From: Apostichopus japonicus
Lineage: Eukaryota; Echinodermata; Holothuroidea; Aspidochirotida; Stichopodidae
Assembly: GCF_037975245.1 (NCBI RefSeq)
Contig: NC_092565.1
Span: 24,365,999-24,429,998 of the forward strand
Length of the DNA: 64,000 nt
Reading direction: 5' to 3'
Positions 22,767 through 33,303 of the stretch are shown here, piece after piece; positions within the stretch are counted from its first letter, which is position 1; every line of letters starts with the position of its first letter. The position numbers were made by a program, and so were the translations under genes. The notes below the pieces were generated by a model. It did no database searches. It saw only the letters and a list, made by a program, of their open reading frames with translations, and had not been told where the DNA came from.

Positions 22767-24420
22767 TTGGGGCTAATGAGTAGCTATTCAATTGTAAATA
22801 AATATAATCAACTCCCCAAAACTTCAGCTGATTATGAAAATGAAGTAGATGTTTTATACAATCGCTATGATAAGCAAGATTTTTCGGCAGTAGTCGATAA
22901 CCAAAGCAAATTTATCAAACACAAACGACTGGAATTTCTAGACTACAGAGCAGAATGTTCACATACAATTATTAAAGCAAAACTCATCCAAAGCAGCTGG
23001 ACCAGACGGGATCTCTCCCAGAGTTATGAACACTTGTGCTAGTCAACTTGCCTCTATTTTTAATGTTATTTTTAATATGAATTCTAGAACAATTTCAATC
23101 CCTTTATTATGGAAGCGTGCTGTATTGTTCCTGTTCCTAAAAAGTCGGTAATAAATTATATGAATGACTTAAGACCTGTAGCGTTGATTCCTGTAGCTAT
23201 GAAAGTTTGTAAACGAATCACTTTAAAAGAACTAAAGCAACAATGCTTAGATCCCTTACAATTTGCATTCCAAAAGTAATCGTATACAGATGATGCAATC
23301 TCGATAATTTATGTAGCCACATGGAACAAGCTCAATTTGGCAAATCTGCTCGAGTAATGTTTTTTCGATTTTTCCTGTGCATTCAACACGATCTAGCCGA
23401 ATGTGCTTGCTGAAAAACTTCTTAGATTGGAGGTAATTCCTCATTCTCTCATGTATTGAGTACCGTATTGAGTGATCTTACACATATATTGCAGTCAGTT
23501 CGTTTGTCTCGTTTAAATACTAATTCTAATATCTCAGTTTCCAATACGAGGGCTCCGCAAGGCACTGTTTTAGCGCCGTTCCTGTTTCCGTCTATACCTC
23601 GGACTGTCGTTCTTCTGAGCAGAGCTGCCCACTCATCAATTTGCAAATGACACTGTTATGATCGGCTTGATTGAAAAAGATGAAAGCTTGAAATATCTTA
23701 CTCAAATTGGTAACTTAGTTAAGTACTGTGTTGATAATTTTCTAGAGCTGAATGTAGATAGGACGAATGAAATGTTAATAGACTTTCGTCGTCACAGACC
23801 CTCACCGGACGCTGTCATAAATTATAAATGTAGAGTCGATCGTGCTGATAGCGTTAAAATATTAAACTCTAGATTGTATTGCTTGATGAAAGTAAATTAT
23901 TTCAGTGTAGATAGCAATTTATTACAATTTTTTTTATAATTCTGTTTTGTGTGCGGTTTGGCTTTATTGCCTATAATTTGATGGGGAGGTAATGCTTCAA
24001 TAATTAGTGGAAAGGAGCGTACTTATAAATGTATTAGAAGGGCTGGGCGGGTGATTGGTGAGGTACAGGAGGACGTGGACTGTGCTTACCACTGCCTGTA
24101 TGTAGCAAGCTGGAGTCCCTTTGGACCGACAGTAACCACCCTCTCCATGTCCAGCTTATGAGAAAAGCCTAATCACGGGCAGTGGTCTGCTCCGGCAGCC
24201 TTTTTCTATTAACAAAACCCGCTATCCTTTATCTTTCATTCCTTAGGCTATAAAAATTCATAATATTAATGTTAAACATAAAGTTGCCATTTCTACACAC
24301 CCTAGTCCTTTTCACGTTTTCGTTCTTTTTAGTTTTACTCTTTTATTGCCTTGCGAGCACTTTAGTTTCCTATAAAGGATCAATAAAACTATTCTTACTC
24401 TCACTTACTCTATCTTCTAT
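22767..24420 (+). pseudogene. Degenerate non-LTR retrotransposon (CR1/L2/Jockey-like RT)
   Basis: Reading across several frames shows consecutive RT landmarks: a shifted AxGPDGISP-like region near 22990, VPVPKKSV then DLRPVALIPVAMKVCKRI (about 23120-23225), LQFAFQK followed by YTDDAIS (23260-23300), APQGTVLAPFLF (23550-23590), the catalytic box read as FANDTVMIGLI (expected FADD; 23640-23670), then FLELNVDRTNEMLIDFRRHR and a VKIL block. The second catalytic aspartate position is intact, but the first is Asn. Stops and frameshifts are scattered, and the endonuclease domain is missing. The 3' end reaches about 24420 with CTTACTCTCACTTACTC-type repeats. It lies immediately upstream of the GPCR gene, within its 5' flank or a 5'-UTR intron. 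Confidence 0.88.
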
Positions 24421-24619
24421 TGTTCGGGGTTTATAATTCGAATCACTCTCTTCATTGGGGAACAGTTCCACAAGCTTGTTTTAATCACTTTCGAAAGTTA
24501 ATAACTCTTGTCATTGCGCTGACATTTATTACTCTGTCGTTGATTATTTTAAGATATCTAAAATGACTGTTCAGTGATATTTACTTTTTTCAGTTTCTCT
24601 CAGTTTAATTTGACGTGTT

Positions 24620-24633
24620 ACTTCTCATTTCAG
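24620..24633 (+). promoter_or_regulatory. Candidate 3' splice acceptor in the GPCR 5' UTR
   Basis: A pyrimidine-rich run followed by CAG (GTTACTTCTCATTTCAG ends at 24633) lies 111 bases before the start codon. It would make the 5' UTR two-exonic while the coding region stays in a single exon, a common arrangement for GPCR genes. There is no transcript evidence. Confidence 0.4.
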
Positions 24634-24744
24634 AAACTGTTAGCTTGTTCATCCGTCTCTACCGATCACCAGTAACGGTATACCACCGAACGGCTTAACA
24701 TAATCTCCAATATCTGAAGATCAAAATCTAAAAAGGACGAAAAA

Positions 24745-25857
24745 ATGTCCAACTTAAAAACGACCCTCGCCCCTGCTTTTGAAGATGACGCCACCTCCTG
24801 GCCCGGATGGTCTATCGTCCTGGAAATCATCTACGTCATCATTGCATTACTTGGTATCCTAGGCAATGGCATCGTCGTATTTGCACTAATTAAAGTGAAA
24901 TATCTCAAATCTTTCACGAATGTTCTTGTGACTAACCAATCAGCGATTGATTTAGTAAGCAGTATTATGTTCTTTGCGTTGTACGTGCTACCTCGACCGA
25001 CTTTACCAGTCGGAAACGAAACTTTTACCAATTTCGTCTGCAAATTTTGGCTGTCTGAATATCCGCTGTGGGCGTTCTCTGTGTCTTCAACGGTGAATCT
25101 TGTCTGCCTGACCTTTGACCGATACTTCGCAGTCATTCACCCAGTCATCTACAGGAACAAATTCTCAATCGGGAAAGGAAAATTGGTCTGTTTGCTCCCC
25201 TGGATAATTGGTCTGCTACACGAAGTACCGTGGATGTACGTGCATAAGGTGAAACCCATTACCCACACCTGTGAACCCATGTGGCCCCACGACGGAGCTC
25301 AATATATTTTCGGAGTTATCGTTTTTATCAATCATTACGTCATACCGTTATTAATAATGGTGTACGTCTACACGAGGATAATCCTACGGCTAAGAAGAGA
25401 ATTGAAACAGCCCTCTACTCCGACCTCTCCGAACACCAAGAATGCCGACAAACCCAAGAATAAACGCCATTTTGCGACAGTAGCCTCAAGGAGCGTATTG
25501 AAAACTATGATAATAGTCTCGCTGTCCTATCTCATCTGTTGGGGTCCAAATGAAGTTATTTACCTCTACTTTAATTGCGGAAATTACGTGGATTTTACCA
25601 GTTTCTTAGTCACTATTACAGTAATATGCGTCTTATGCAATATGTGGTTGAACCCTATAATTTACGCTCTTAATTACAAAGAACTTCGAAGAGGCGTTGT
25701 TGATTCGTTCAGTATCGTAACATATCGCATTCCTGCACTTCGTAAGTTCGGCAGCGCGGATCGTAAAAGTTTGGCAGTCAAAGGGGAAACATTGAGGGAC
25801 ACCATAAGTGGCAACGGGAGCGTGCGGGGAGGCTCAGACGGGGGCAATAAAGTATGA
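24745..25857 (+). CDS. Class A (rhodopsin-family) G protein-coupled receptor, intronless
   Basis: A complete 370-residue seven-helix receptor at the plasma membrane, expected to couple an extracellular ligand to heterotrimeric G proteins. Landmarks seen: TM1 with GN at 40-41; TM2 with Asp69; Cys99 at the top of TM3 and Cys176 in the second extracellular loop, the usual disulfide pair; DRY at 125-127; Trp153 in TM4; Pro201 in TM5; CWGP at 265-268 in TM6; NPIIY at 303-307 in TM7, followed by a helix-8-like YKELRRG. A possible N-glycosylation site NET (91-93) lies in extracellular loop 1. The N-terminus is short (about 22 residues) without a signal peptide. The start is supported by A at -3 and an in-frame upstream stop (24715-24717); it ends in TGA TAA. 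The layout resembles peptide receptors (galanin/allatostatin-like), or lineage-expanded single-exon receptors of echinoderms, but the ligand cannot be told. Confidence 0.96.
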   Translation: MSNLKTTLAPAFEDDATSWPGWSIVLEIIYVIIALLGILGNGIVVFALIKVKYLKSFTNVLVTNQSAIDLVSSIMFFALYVLPRPTLPVGNETFTNFVCKFWLSEYPLWAFSVSSTVNLVCLTFDRYFAVIHPVIYRNKFSIGKGKLVCLLPWIIGLLHEVPWMYVHKVKPITHTCEPMWPHDGAQYIFGVIVFINHYVIPLLIMVYVYTRIILRLRRELKQPSTPTSPNTKNADKPKNKRHFATVASRSVLKTMIIVSLSYLICWGPNEVIYLYFNCGNYVDFTSFLVTITVICVLCNMWLNPIIYALNYKELRRGVVDSFSIVTYRIPALRKFGSADRKSLAVKGETLRDTISGNGSVRGGSDGGNKV

Positions 25858-25942
25858 TAAGGACGGGCGAGACCGTATACAATGAAAATGGATGCCGTGG
25901 CTTAAATACATCAATGGAAATCAACTATTCACATATTTTACC

Positions 25943-25985
25943 AATAAAGAAAATATATGTTTGAGGCTTTGTAAGGCTGAATAAA
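25943..25985 (+). terminator. Poly(A) signals of the GPCR gene
   Basis: Two AATAAA hexamers (25943-25948 and 25980-25985) lie 86 and 123 bases after the stop codon on the coding strand. Either would give a short 3' UTR. A further AATAAA falls within the last codons of the reading frame and is unlikely to be used. Confidence 0.55.
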
Positions 25986-25989
25986 CGTA

Positions 25990-28859
25990 TAGATGTAACA
26001 CTTCGGTTTTTGTAGATAGTCTACTGACTATGCCTCTATGGAACCACGAAAATGAATATAATAAATACACACGAAGAAAAAAGAAGTAAGCATCTTAGGG
26101 ACCAAGAAAAATGATTTGAAATTAAGGTAGTTGAGATATATTTGATATGTTTCGAAAGTGGTAGTTGAATGCCTTGATTTAAATAATGGACATTATCGTT
26201 TTGCGCATGTGCAATGGAGAAACATCTGATCTACATAGGAACCTTACGGGTTACTAGGTTAGTTAGTTGTTGTTAAGTCGTTAACTTTAAATTTTTGTAC
26301 ATATAAAAAAATCTTTTTTTCCTTCATCTCTTCGACCCTTTCTCTTTGAAAGATCGTTAAGTTATTATAAAAATCTTCAATAAATATTCAATTTAAGGAA
26401 CCGTCTCATGACGTATGGTAGGTCTATGATTTAAATGATTGCAGAATAAGAAATTACTAAAATTGTTTGTTTGTTTTGTTTAGCATTGTTTCACAAAACT
26501 TGATATTAAACGTATCAAATTTGGAAAAAAAGTACGATTTCTCTGGTGTGACTTTTCATTAAGTAACGTGGTAAAGAATGGAGAAGGTTGGCACATTTCT
26601 AAATCTATGAAGCAAACAAAGTTAAAACTTAAAGGCCAAGGGCTATGAAAAACAACGACATTAATAACGTTGCATGCACTTAATTCTTTTTTCGTAAAAT
26701 CCAAATTTTTAAGCTATTAAATATAATTTGTTGTCATTCGTTACCTGTAAATATACTGCAACAAAATGACAAAAACGCGGTTGACATGGTCCAAATGAGT
26801 AAAAATTTGTTTTGCAGAAAATGTGGCTCTGATCAAAAATAATTGAAAGTGCTATGTTTTTATTTAGTTATTTACCTCTTCTTGAAGTTATCTATACTTT
26901 TTATATAAAGACTGTAAAAGTATGAGAAATAAGATGGTACCAAATACAATGCATTAACGCTTGCATCAAATCGAAGTTATGTAATATATAATATAAACTC
27001 AGTTTCACTGACTGATCATCCTCCGGCATAGTTCAAATATAACAAGATATCTGGGCTTTGGGGAACTGTTATATGCAAAATAGGGAACTGGCTTTGGGGA
27101 ACTGTTATATGCAAAATAGGGGACTTGAGCAACCCTACTAATTCAGTATGAAGGGTAACATAACACACACACACATACACAAGGCAAAACTAATATCAAC
27201 ATCTGTAATATATACGGAGCACGGTACCATTGATAAGCGAATCCTACAGATAGCTAAGCTAAAATCTGTTTTAAATATTATGCTTTAAGGCACCGAGGTA
27301 TCCGGGTTTTCTTAATAAGCAAGATTGGAAAACTTGAACAAGTGTAAAAGATAACATTATACCCAATCGCTGTACATAGAAACAGTTACTACTGATGTTT
27401 ATGATATTGTCATATATTACAAACAAACAGTATACATTCATAGATTAATGAATCCAGAGTTTCACAGGATGCCATGCATTGGCTCAGTTCAATCCTTATC
27501 CGGACGATGAAGACAAGAAAAGAGAGAGTACATTTCATTCCGAAAATAAAAGTCTAAAAAGGGGCACTTCAGATTGGCCTTCAAAGTAGAGAAAGTGTAT
27601 GTGCGCCTGTGTCCCCGACGACGTCGCCCCTGATGATCGTGAAACAGTTCTTCAAATGCAACCATCTGTTTTCTAATCTAACATAAAAAAATAACATAAA
27701 AAGTAAAACTTTCATGAAGAAAAATTGGACACTATGTATGCAATGTTTATTAGTTCAACAAATTCCATTTGAATCATTTCATTCTTGCCTGAAATTTAAG
27801 CCAGGTAAAACGACTTGTACTCTGGCAGTCTCTATACAATACAGTGACCTGGACTCGCGTTCACCGCAATGGTGATTCTACCTACAAGAAAATGTAGCCT
27901 ATATGAAATGTTTTTCCCTGTGTTTTATAGTACCTGTTCAACCATGGCAGGCAGCTACTTAGGCGCAACTGAAAATTTATAAGCGTTTCAACTAAGAAAG
28001 GCTAGTGCCTTATTACCAAACTGAATTTGTGCATGCTTCTCATTAGCTAACAAATGTCCTTGTTCGATTAATTTAATATAGCATATTGGCATTTTTTAAC
28101 CTTATTTTACTACTTGTTCAAGAATGTTCAAGGTGTGCGTATCTGGTTAAAGTAATGGAAACGGATTACCAGATGGGGGAGAAGTTGGAGGGGGGGGGGT
28201 GGGGTTGGACTCAAAGTTGCCTCCTGTGTGAAAGGTTGATGGGGATAAGCTAATGATGTTAACTAATTTTTTTTCATATGTCCCATTTTATATTCGCAGT
28301 GATTATTTAAATATCGATTCACCATATTAAGTGTAACATTTTTTTTTAAATTTCAGCGAGATTATAACGAAAAAATGGAGAATAATTATGTTGATAGCTG
28401 TGAGTTAGGATTTGCGTGTGCAGGGTTCTCATTGAAAAGTGTACACTGCGACATCCAAAGGAGATTAATGCGTTGATTTTCTTAAATTTACAAAAATCTT
28501 GCAAGCTTGATCATTTTCAATTGATTAAATGCGTTTTCTCATTATTAATGTGCTGTATACATGCGGTGAAACTGCCGCTATAATAAATAACCCAACGCAT
28601 AAACCTGATTTGATATAATTAACAATAAAGTTAAAAATCAATTTCATTTAATAAGTTATTTTTTAACTTATTATTTATTTATTTATTTATATATATATAT
28701 ATTTATTTATTTAGGGCGGAAGAGCTTCTTAAGCATATGAAAAGCATATGCATACAAAATGGAATGCACCCACCCTATTTGGACAATTTTGTCTGTACTG
28801 TAACTTTTTCTTCCATAATGTATTTTCATGTCCCGCTTCCCCAAAGCACTCGTATTGAC
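25990..28859. other. No gene seen; small 36-bp duplication
   Basis: AT-rich sequence without supportable exons. A 36-bp direct duplication (GGCTTTGGGGAACTGTTATA...) sits at about 27054-27125. A TTTA/TA low-complexity patch lies at about 28668-28715. Confidence 0.5.
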
Positions 28860-29160
28860 AGTACGAGCAGTATGAATATCATGTTTCTATCAGATCAGGG
28901 TTCAAAACTGTTCATACTCTCAGTATGATTGTTTTGAATAATGTTATGGGAGGACAGTATAGAGTGGTATTAGCATTAGGATCAGATCAAGGTAGCAACT
29001 GTTTAAACTGTCAGTACGAGTGATTTGACTCATGATATGGTAGGACAGTATAGAGTATAATCATTAGCATCATATATGTTGATACTGTCAGTACGAGTGC
29101 TTTGAAGCATGATATGAGAGAGAAGAAAATAAAGAGTAGTACTAGCATTAGAAAATGGCA
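28860..29160. repeat. Diverged tandem repeat of about 95-120 bp, three units
   Basis: Blocks CAGTACGAG, TTTGA, CATGATATG, GGACAGTATAGAGT and TAGCATTAG recur in order three times with heavy divergence. It looks like an old local triplication with no coding content. Confidence 0.6.
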
Positions 29161-31019
29161 CCAACTGGCATACAGAAAGTTTCAAAGCCCAGAATAATGT
29201 TAAAAATCAATTCTAGGAAAAGGTGAAGAGTATAAAAATGGATCCCCAGTGACATAATGTTGTCTAGGTTCTGCTGACGATGCTGCTAACCTAACAAAGA
29301 AGCCCGGATGTGGTTATGGCCATTTCACATTGACATGTCAGGTAATGGACTAGCACGTTTAATGTTACGAACTGCGTGTCGGTCAACTATATATGTATCG
29401 GTAAATCACAAAACTTTGTGACTCATTCCATCATTCCTGTGCGGGGGGGGGGGGGGGGGGAATTTTAGTGGACATAATAAGTTCCATGTACCTCTTTCCC
29501 CAGAATAACCACCGAATAACCACTAACAGAGTGAGGCACTTCAAACCCAGATTTTTGCTTTAAACCAGACCCCCTTGGTATATCGTACGGCTCTGAACCA
29601 ATCTCTAGACAGCGTTTGTTGAAGGCGGAGGGTGTGTGACCCTGGGGTCGTTGAAGCGACTTCCATGTAGGGGGTTCTGGGGTTCCAACCCCACCCCCGA
29701 AAAAAATTAGGCATATTTAGTCTATATATTTTTGTTGAGTTGAAAAAGTAGGGGTACAACTCCCACCACCCCATGGATCCGCGCCTGGACCCCCTTTATA
29801 TTGACCGAAATTCTTGTATCAAATAGACACTGGCAGGTTTCGGCATGCATATCGCTTACGTAATAATACAACAGTTACAACGACCGGCTGAAACGTCAGG
29901 AGTTCCCATGCAGCAACTTACTTATGTTATATTTGTATTTATAATAACTGTTAAATGCTCTGGAGAACTTAAATGCACGTAACAAACGGTGATAGTTTTG
30001 TCATTACCTTAATGTCACTATAACATTATACCGTTGAAATTTATGCAGCTATCCTTACTCCCATAAGAAGTTATTTACATGTAGTAATTTTGTTTGGGTT
30101 ATTTTATTATTTTTATTATTTAATTACACTTTTGGTCACCTTTTCTATGGTTATATAGTCATTGTGTTTGTAAATGGTGGTTTTATTTAAGAGAATATAT
30201 TTCAACAATACCAGCAACACTGTCGTCCTTTTTCTGTCATCATTAGTGGTGTAGGCAATGTAATAGAGTTAACCAACATGAACAATTTCCCCATCACATG
30301 TACAGATATAACAAAGTTATTATGGTTTGGGGATATCACAGCATGGTCAGCCGTGCTCTGCAAACGGCATAACAATATATTTGTTATGTTATCATAGCCG
30401 CTTGCTAATAGCCAATATCTGTATGTTATAATGGTCAGTTGTGCTCTGCAAACGGCATAGAATTGAATGTTCTTCAAACTCAAGGTTGCAGACTTAGTCA
30501 AGTCTAAATATGACATCATCGACCCACAAGTGCATCAATTTGTTTATGTTTTCTTTATTTACTTAAATGTTTTTTCTTCTGTAATGGAGATGGGTTTTGC
30601 AAATGTTGAAGCTAAAATATTGAAGCTATTAACATGACATTGGTTTTCTACCTTGAAAATATGAAAAGAAAAAGAGAAATTCATATACTTAGAAACATTT
30701 AGCAACGAAAGCTTTCTGACACGACTTTTAAGCTAGGATATTTTCCAAAACGGAACAAAATATTTCTAAGCTGTATCTCCTTTAAGGTATACCGTATGTA
30801 GTAAACATTGTTAATTTTGTATAGGAGGGCAAATATTCAGAACGTATATTTATTTTTTAATTTGGCTGACAAAAGACAAGGCTGTTGAAAAAAAAACTAG
30901 TAATTTGTCGTATTTTGATTAATTGCAACCTAATTTTGAATAATACGTCGTTTGATTTGGTGCAATTTATGATCAAGTTAAATATTGCTGTTTGAGGATA
31001 TGAATGTGCCTAAGAGATG
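29161..31019. other. No gene; fragment of a transposon-like repeat near 29580-29790
   Basis: The sequence ending CCATGGATCCGCGCCTG (about 29773-29789) resembles a hAT-type terminus in inverse orientation. GACCCCCTT occurs on both sides of about 29579-29789, but the left end has no matching inverted repeat, so I cannot define an element. An 18-base poly-G tract lies near 29443. A 30-bp sequence with GTGCTCTGCAAACGGCATA occurs twice, near 30341 and 30431. Confidence 0.4.
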
Positions 31020-31495
31020 TCACCGTACACATTCGAAAAGGACAAAGGTGAGATCACTTTATGTCCTACAAATGTCGTATTTACTGAACTGTGTAAACGG
31101 ATACCAGGAACATATTATGATGTAATGAACATTCTAATAGGACGAAGGTGTAATCACTTCGTGTCCCTTACAAATGTCGTATTTACTGAACTGTGTAAAC
31201 GGATACCAGGAACACATTATGATGTAATGAACATTCTAATAGGACGAAGGTGTAATCACTTCGTGTCCCCTACAAATGTCGTATTTACTGAACTGTGTAA
31301 ACGGATACCAGGAACACATTATGATGTAATGAACATTCTAATAGGACGAAGGTGTAATCACTTCGTGTCCCCTACAAATGTCGTATTTACTGAACTGTGT
31401 AAACGGATACCAGGAACATATTATGATGTAATGAACATTCTAAAAGGACGAAGGTGTAATCACTTCGTGTCCTTTACAAATATCGTATATACTGA
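31020..31495. repeat. 102-bp minisatellite, left part (5 units)
   Basis: Units contain GGACGAAGGTGTAATCACTT then CGTGTCC, a bulged inverted repeat, followed by ACAAATGTCGTATTTACTGA and ACTGTGTAAACGGATACCAG. The unit is 34 codons long and stays open in one frame (GRRCNHFVS, TELCKR, PGTYYDV). The array continues at 32551 after a transposon, so both parts were one array. The frame is probably kept only because the period is a multiple of three. Confidence 0.95.
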
Positions 31496-32542
31496 CACTG
31501 GCGGATCCAAGGGGGGGGGGGGCCAACGGGGGCCATGGCCCCCCCCCCAAGGTGAGCCAAAAAGTGTTTCCGAACATCCGCTGAATCATATGATTGGAAA
31601 TTAAAAAAATCAAGAGGAATAGCAGTGGTAGACTAGTCTAAACCTTTACGTTTTCTGGTTTAGAATTAATTGTATGAGCATGAGGATTTACAGTTTATCA
31701 CCATTTTGCAGTTACAGGCTGGTTGTAAGAAATTTATAACCTATGAAAAATAAAAAATTTTGAGAAAGATAATCCCAACTTTGTTTTATAAATATTTAGA
31801 AAATTACACCTGGGAAACATTTTTTTAGAAGTAAATTAACATCACCATTGTACACTTTTGTCGCACCAAATTGCATCTGAGGCAGCGGCGTAACGCCTAT
31901 GGGCTCGGACGGGGCAAACCCAGGGGCCCCCGACCAAAGGGGGCCCCCGCTGCACTGATGTACAGAACTTAGAAGAGGGGTACCCTTTTTTTCTTTTCTT
32001 TTTTGAAACGGCACGTTTTCGTTGGAAAAGAAACTATAAACAAGACAATGGACATATTCTTCTGTGTGACCTTAGTACCTACTCAAAGCTGTTATCGGCT
32101 GTGGTCCTATTTATTACACTTCCAGTCACAGTGGCGACCGCAGAAAGATCATTCTCCAAGTTGAAGCTAATCAAGACTTACCTACGTTCAACCATTTCTC
32201 AAGATCGGCTGGATTCGCTGGCTATCCTTTCCATCGAGAGCGAGGAGGCATGGTCACTTGATATAGATGGACTAATCGATATGTTTGCTGACAAGAAGGC
32301 CAGGCTCAGCAAATTCAAGCTCTAGCCTTTCCAAGTTCTCGGGAACTTGGATACCATTTGTCCACAGGAGTTACACCACGGGTGGAAATATACATGTTGA
32401 TGTTAATTGGACATTGGTCATTTGGTCTTATTGTCCTTTCAATCTCTTAATGTATTCTAGCTTTGCAACACATTTTTTCATGTTCCCAGTATGACAGACA
32501 AGGCGGACCAAAAATGTGTCTATGAACGCAGATTTGCCAGTG
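31496..32542. mobile_element. hAT transposon, 1047 bp, inserted in the 102-bp minisatellite
   Basis: Termini CACTGGC and GCCAGTG are inverse; the left continues as CACTGGCGGATCCAAGG. Exact 8-bp direct repeats TATACTGA flank it (31488-31495 and 32543-32550), and this octamer is present once in uninterrupted array units, so it is a true target duplication. Inside the left end is a poly-G run and a palindromic GGGGGCCATGGCCCCC. A second terminus-like sequence, CAGCGGCGTAACGCC, starts near 31882, so the interior may itself be nested. A transposase C-terminus is retained at 32047-32325. Confidence 0.92.
32047..32325 (+). pseudogene. hAT transposase C-terminal dimerisation domain remnant
   Basis: The translation contains DLSTYSKLLSAVVLFITLPV, then TVATAERSFSKLKLIKTYLR, STISQDRLDSLAILSIE. 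The ASAERSFSxLKxIKTYLRSTM pattern is the signature of the hAT C-terminal dimerisation domain. The N-terminal zinc finger and the DDE catalytic core are not present in this 1-kb element, so no active enzyme can be made. There is no start codon appropriate to a free protein. Confidence 0.9.
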
Positions 32543-32550
32543 TATACTGA

Positions 32551-33303
32551 ACGTGTAAACGGATGCCAGGAACATATAATAATGTTATAAACATTCTAAT
32601 AGGACGAAGGTGTAACCACTTCGTGTCCCTTACAAATGTCGTATTTACTGAACTGTGTAAACGGATACCAGGAACATATTATGATGTAATGAACATTCTA
32701 AAAGGACGAAGGTGTAATCACTTCGTGTCCTTTACAAATATCGTATATACTGAACTGTGTAAAAGGAAGCCAGGAACATATTATGATGTATTAAACATTC
32801 GAATAGGACGAAGGTGCGATCACTTCGTGTCCCTTACAAATATCGTATATACTGAACTGTGTAAACGGATGCCAGGAACATATAATAATGTTATAAACAT
32901 TCTAATAGGACGAAGGTGTAACCACTTCGTGTCCCTTACAAATGTCGTATTTACTGAACTGTGTAAACGGATACCAGGAACATATTATGATGTAATGAAC
33001 ATTCTAAAAGGACGAAGGTGTAATCACTTCGTGTCCTTTACAAATATCGTATATACTGAACTGTGTAAAAGGAAGCCAGGAGCATATTATGATGTATTAA
33101 ACATTCGAATAGGACGAAGGTGCGATCACTTCGTGTCCCTTACAAATATCGTATATACTGAACTGTGTAAACGGATGCCAGGAACATATAATAATGTTAT
33201 AAACATTCGAAAAGGACGAAGGTGTAATCACTTCGTGTCATACGACTATCGTATCTTCTAACGTGTAAACGGATGCCAGGAACATACTATTATGTTATAA
33301 ACT
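32551..33303. repeat. 102-bp minisatellite, right part (7 units, 306-bp higher-order repeat)
   Basis: Three unit types alternate A-B-C-A-B-C-A. They are told apart by their encoded starts MPGTYNNVIN, IPGTYYDVMN and KPGTYYDVLN, and by TGTAACC, TGTAATC and TGCGATC in the hairpin. The higher-order period is therefore 306 bp. The left part of the array has only B-like units. The frame is open for 232 codons without any recognisable domain. Confidence 0.95.

Noticed and set aside
24831-25136. 101-codon minus-strand frame opposite the GPCR
   Set aside because: A shadow of the GPCR coding sequence with no motif of its own.
29579-29790. Possible small transposon flanked by GACCCCCTT
   Set aside because: Only the right end looks like a terminus; 9 bp does not fit hAT, and the left end has no inverted repeat.
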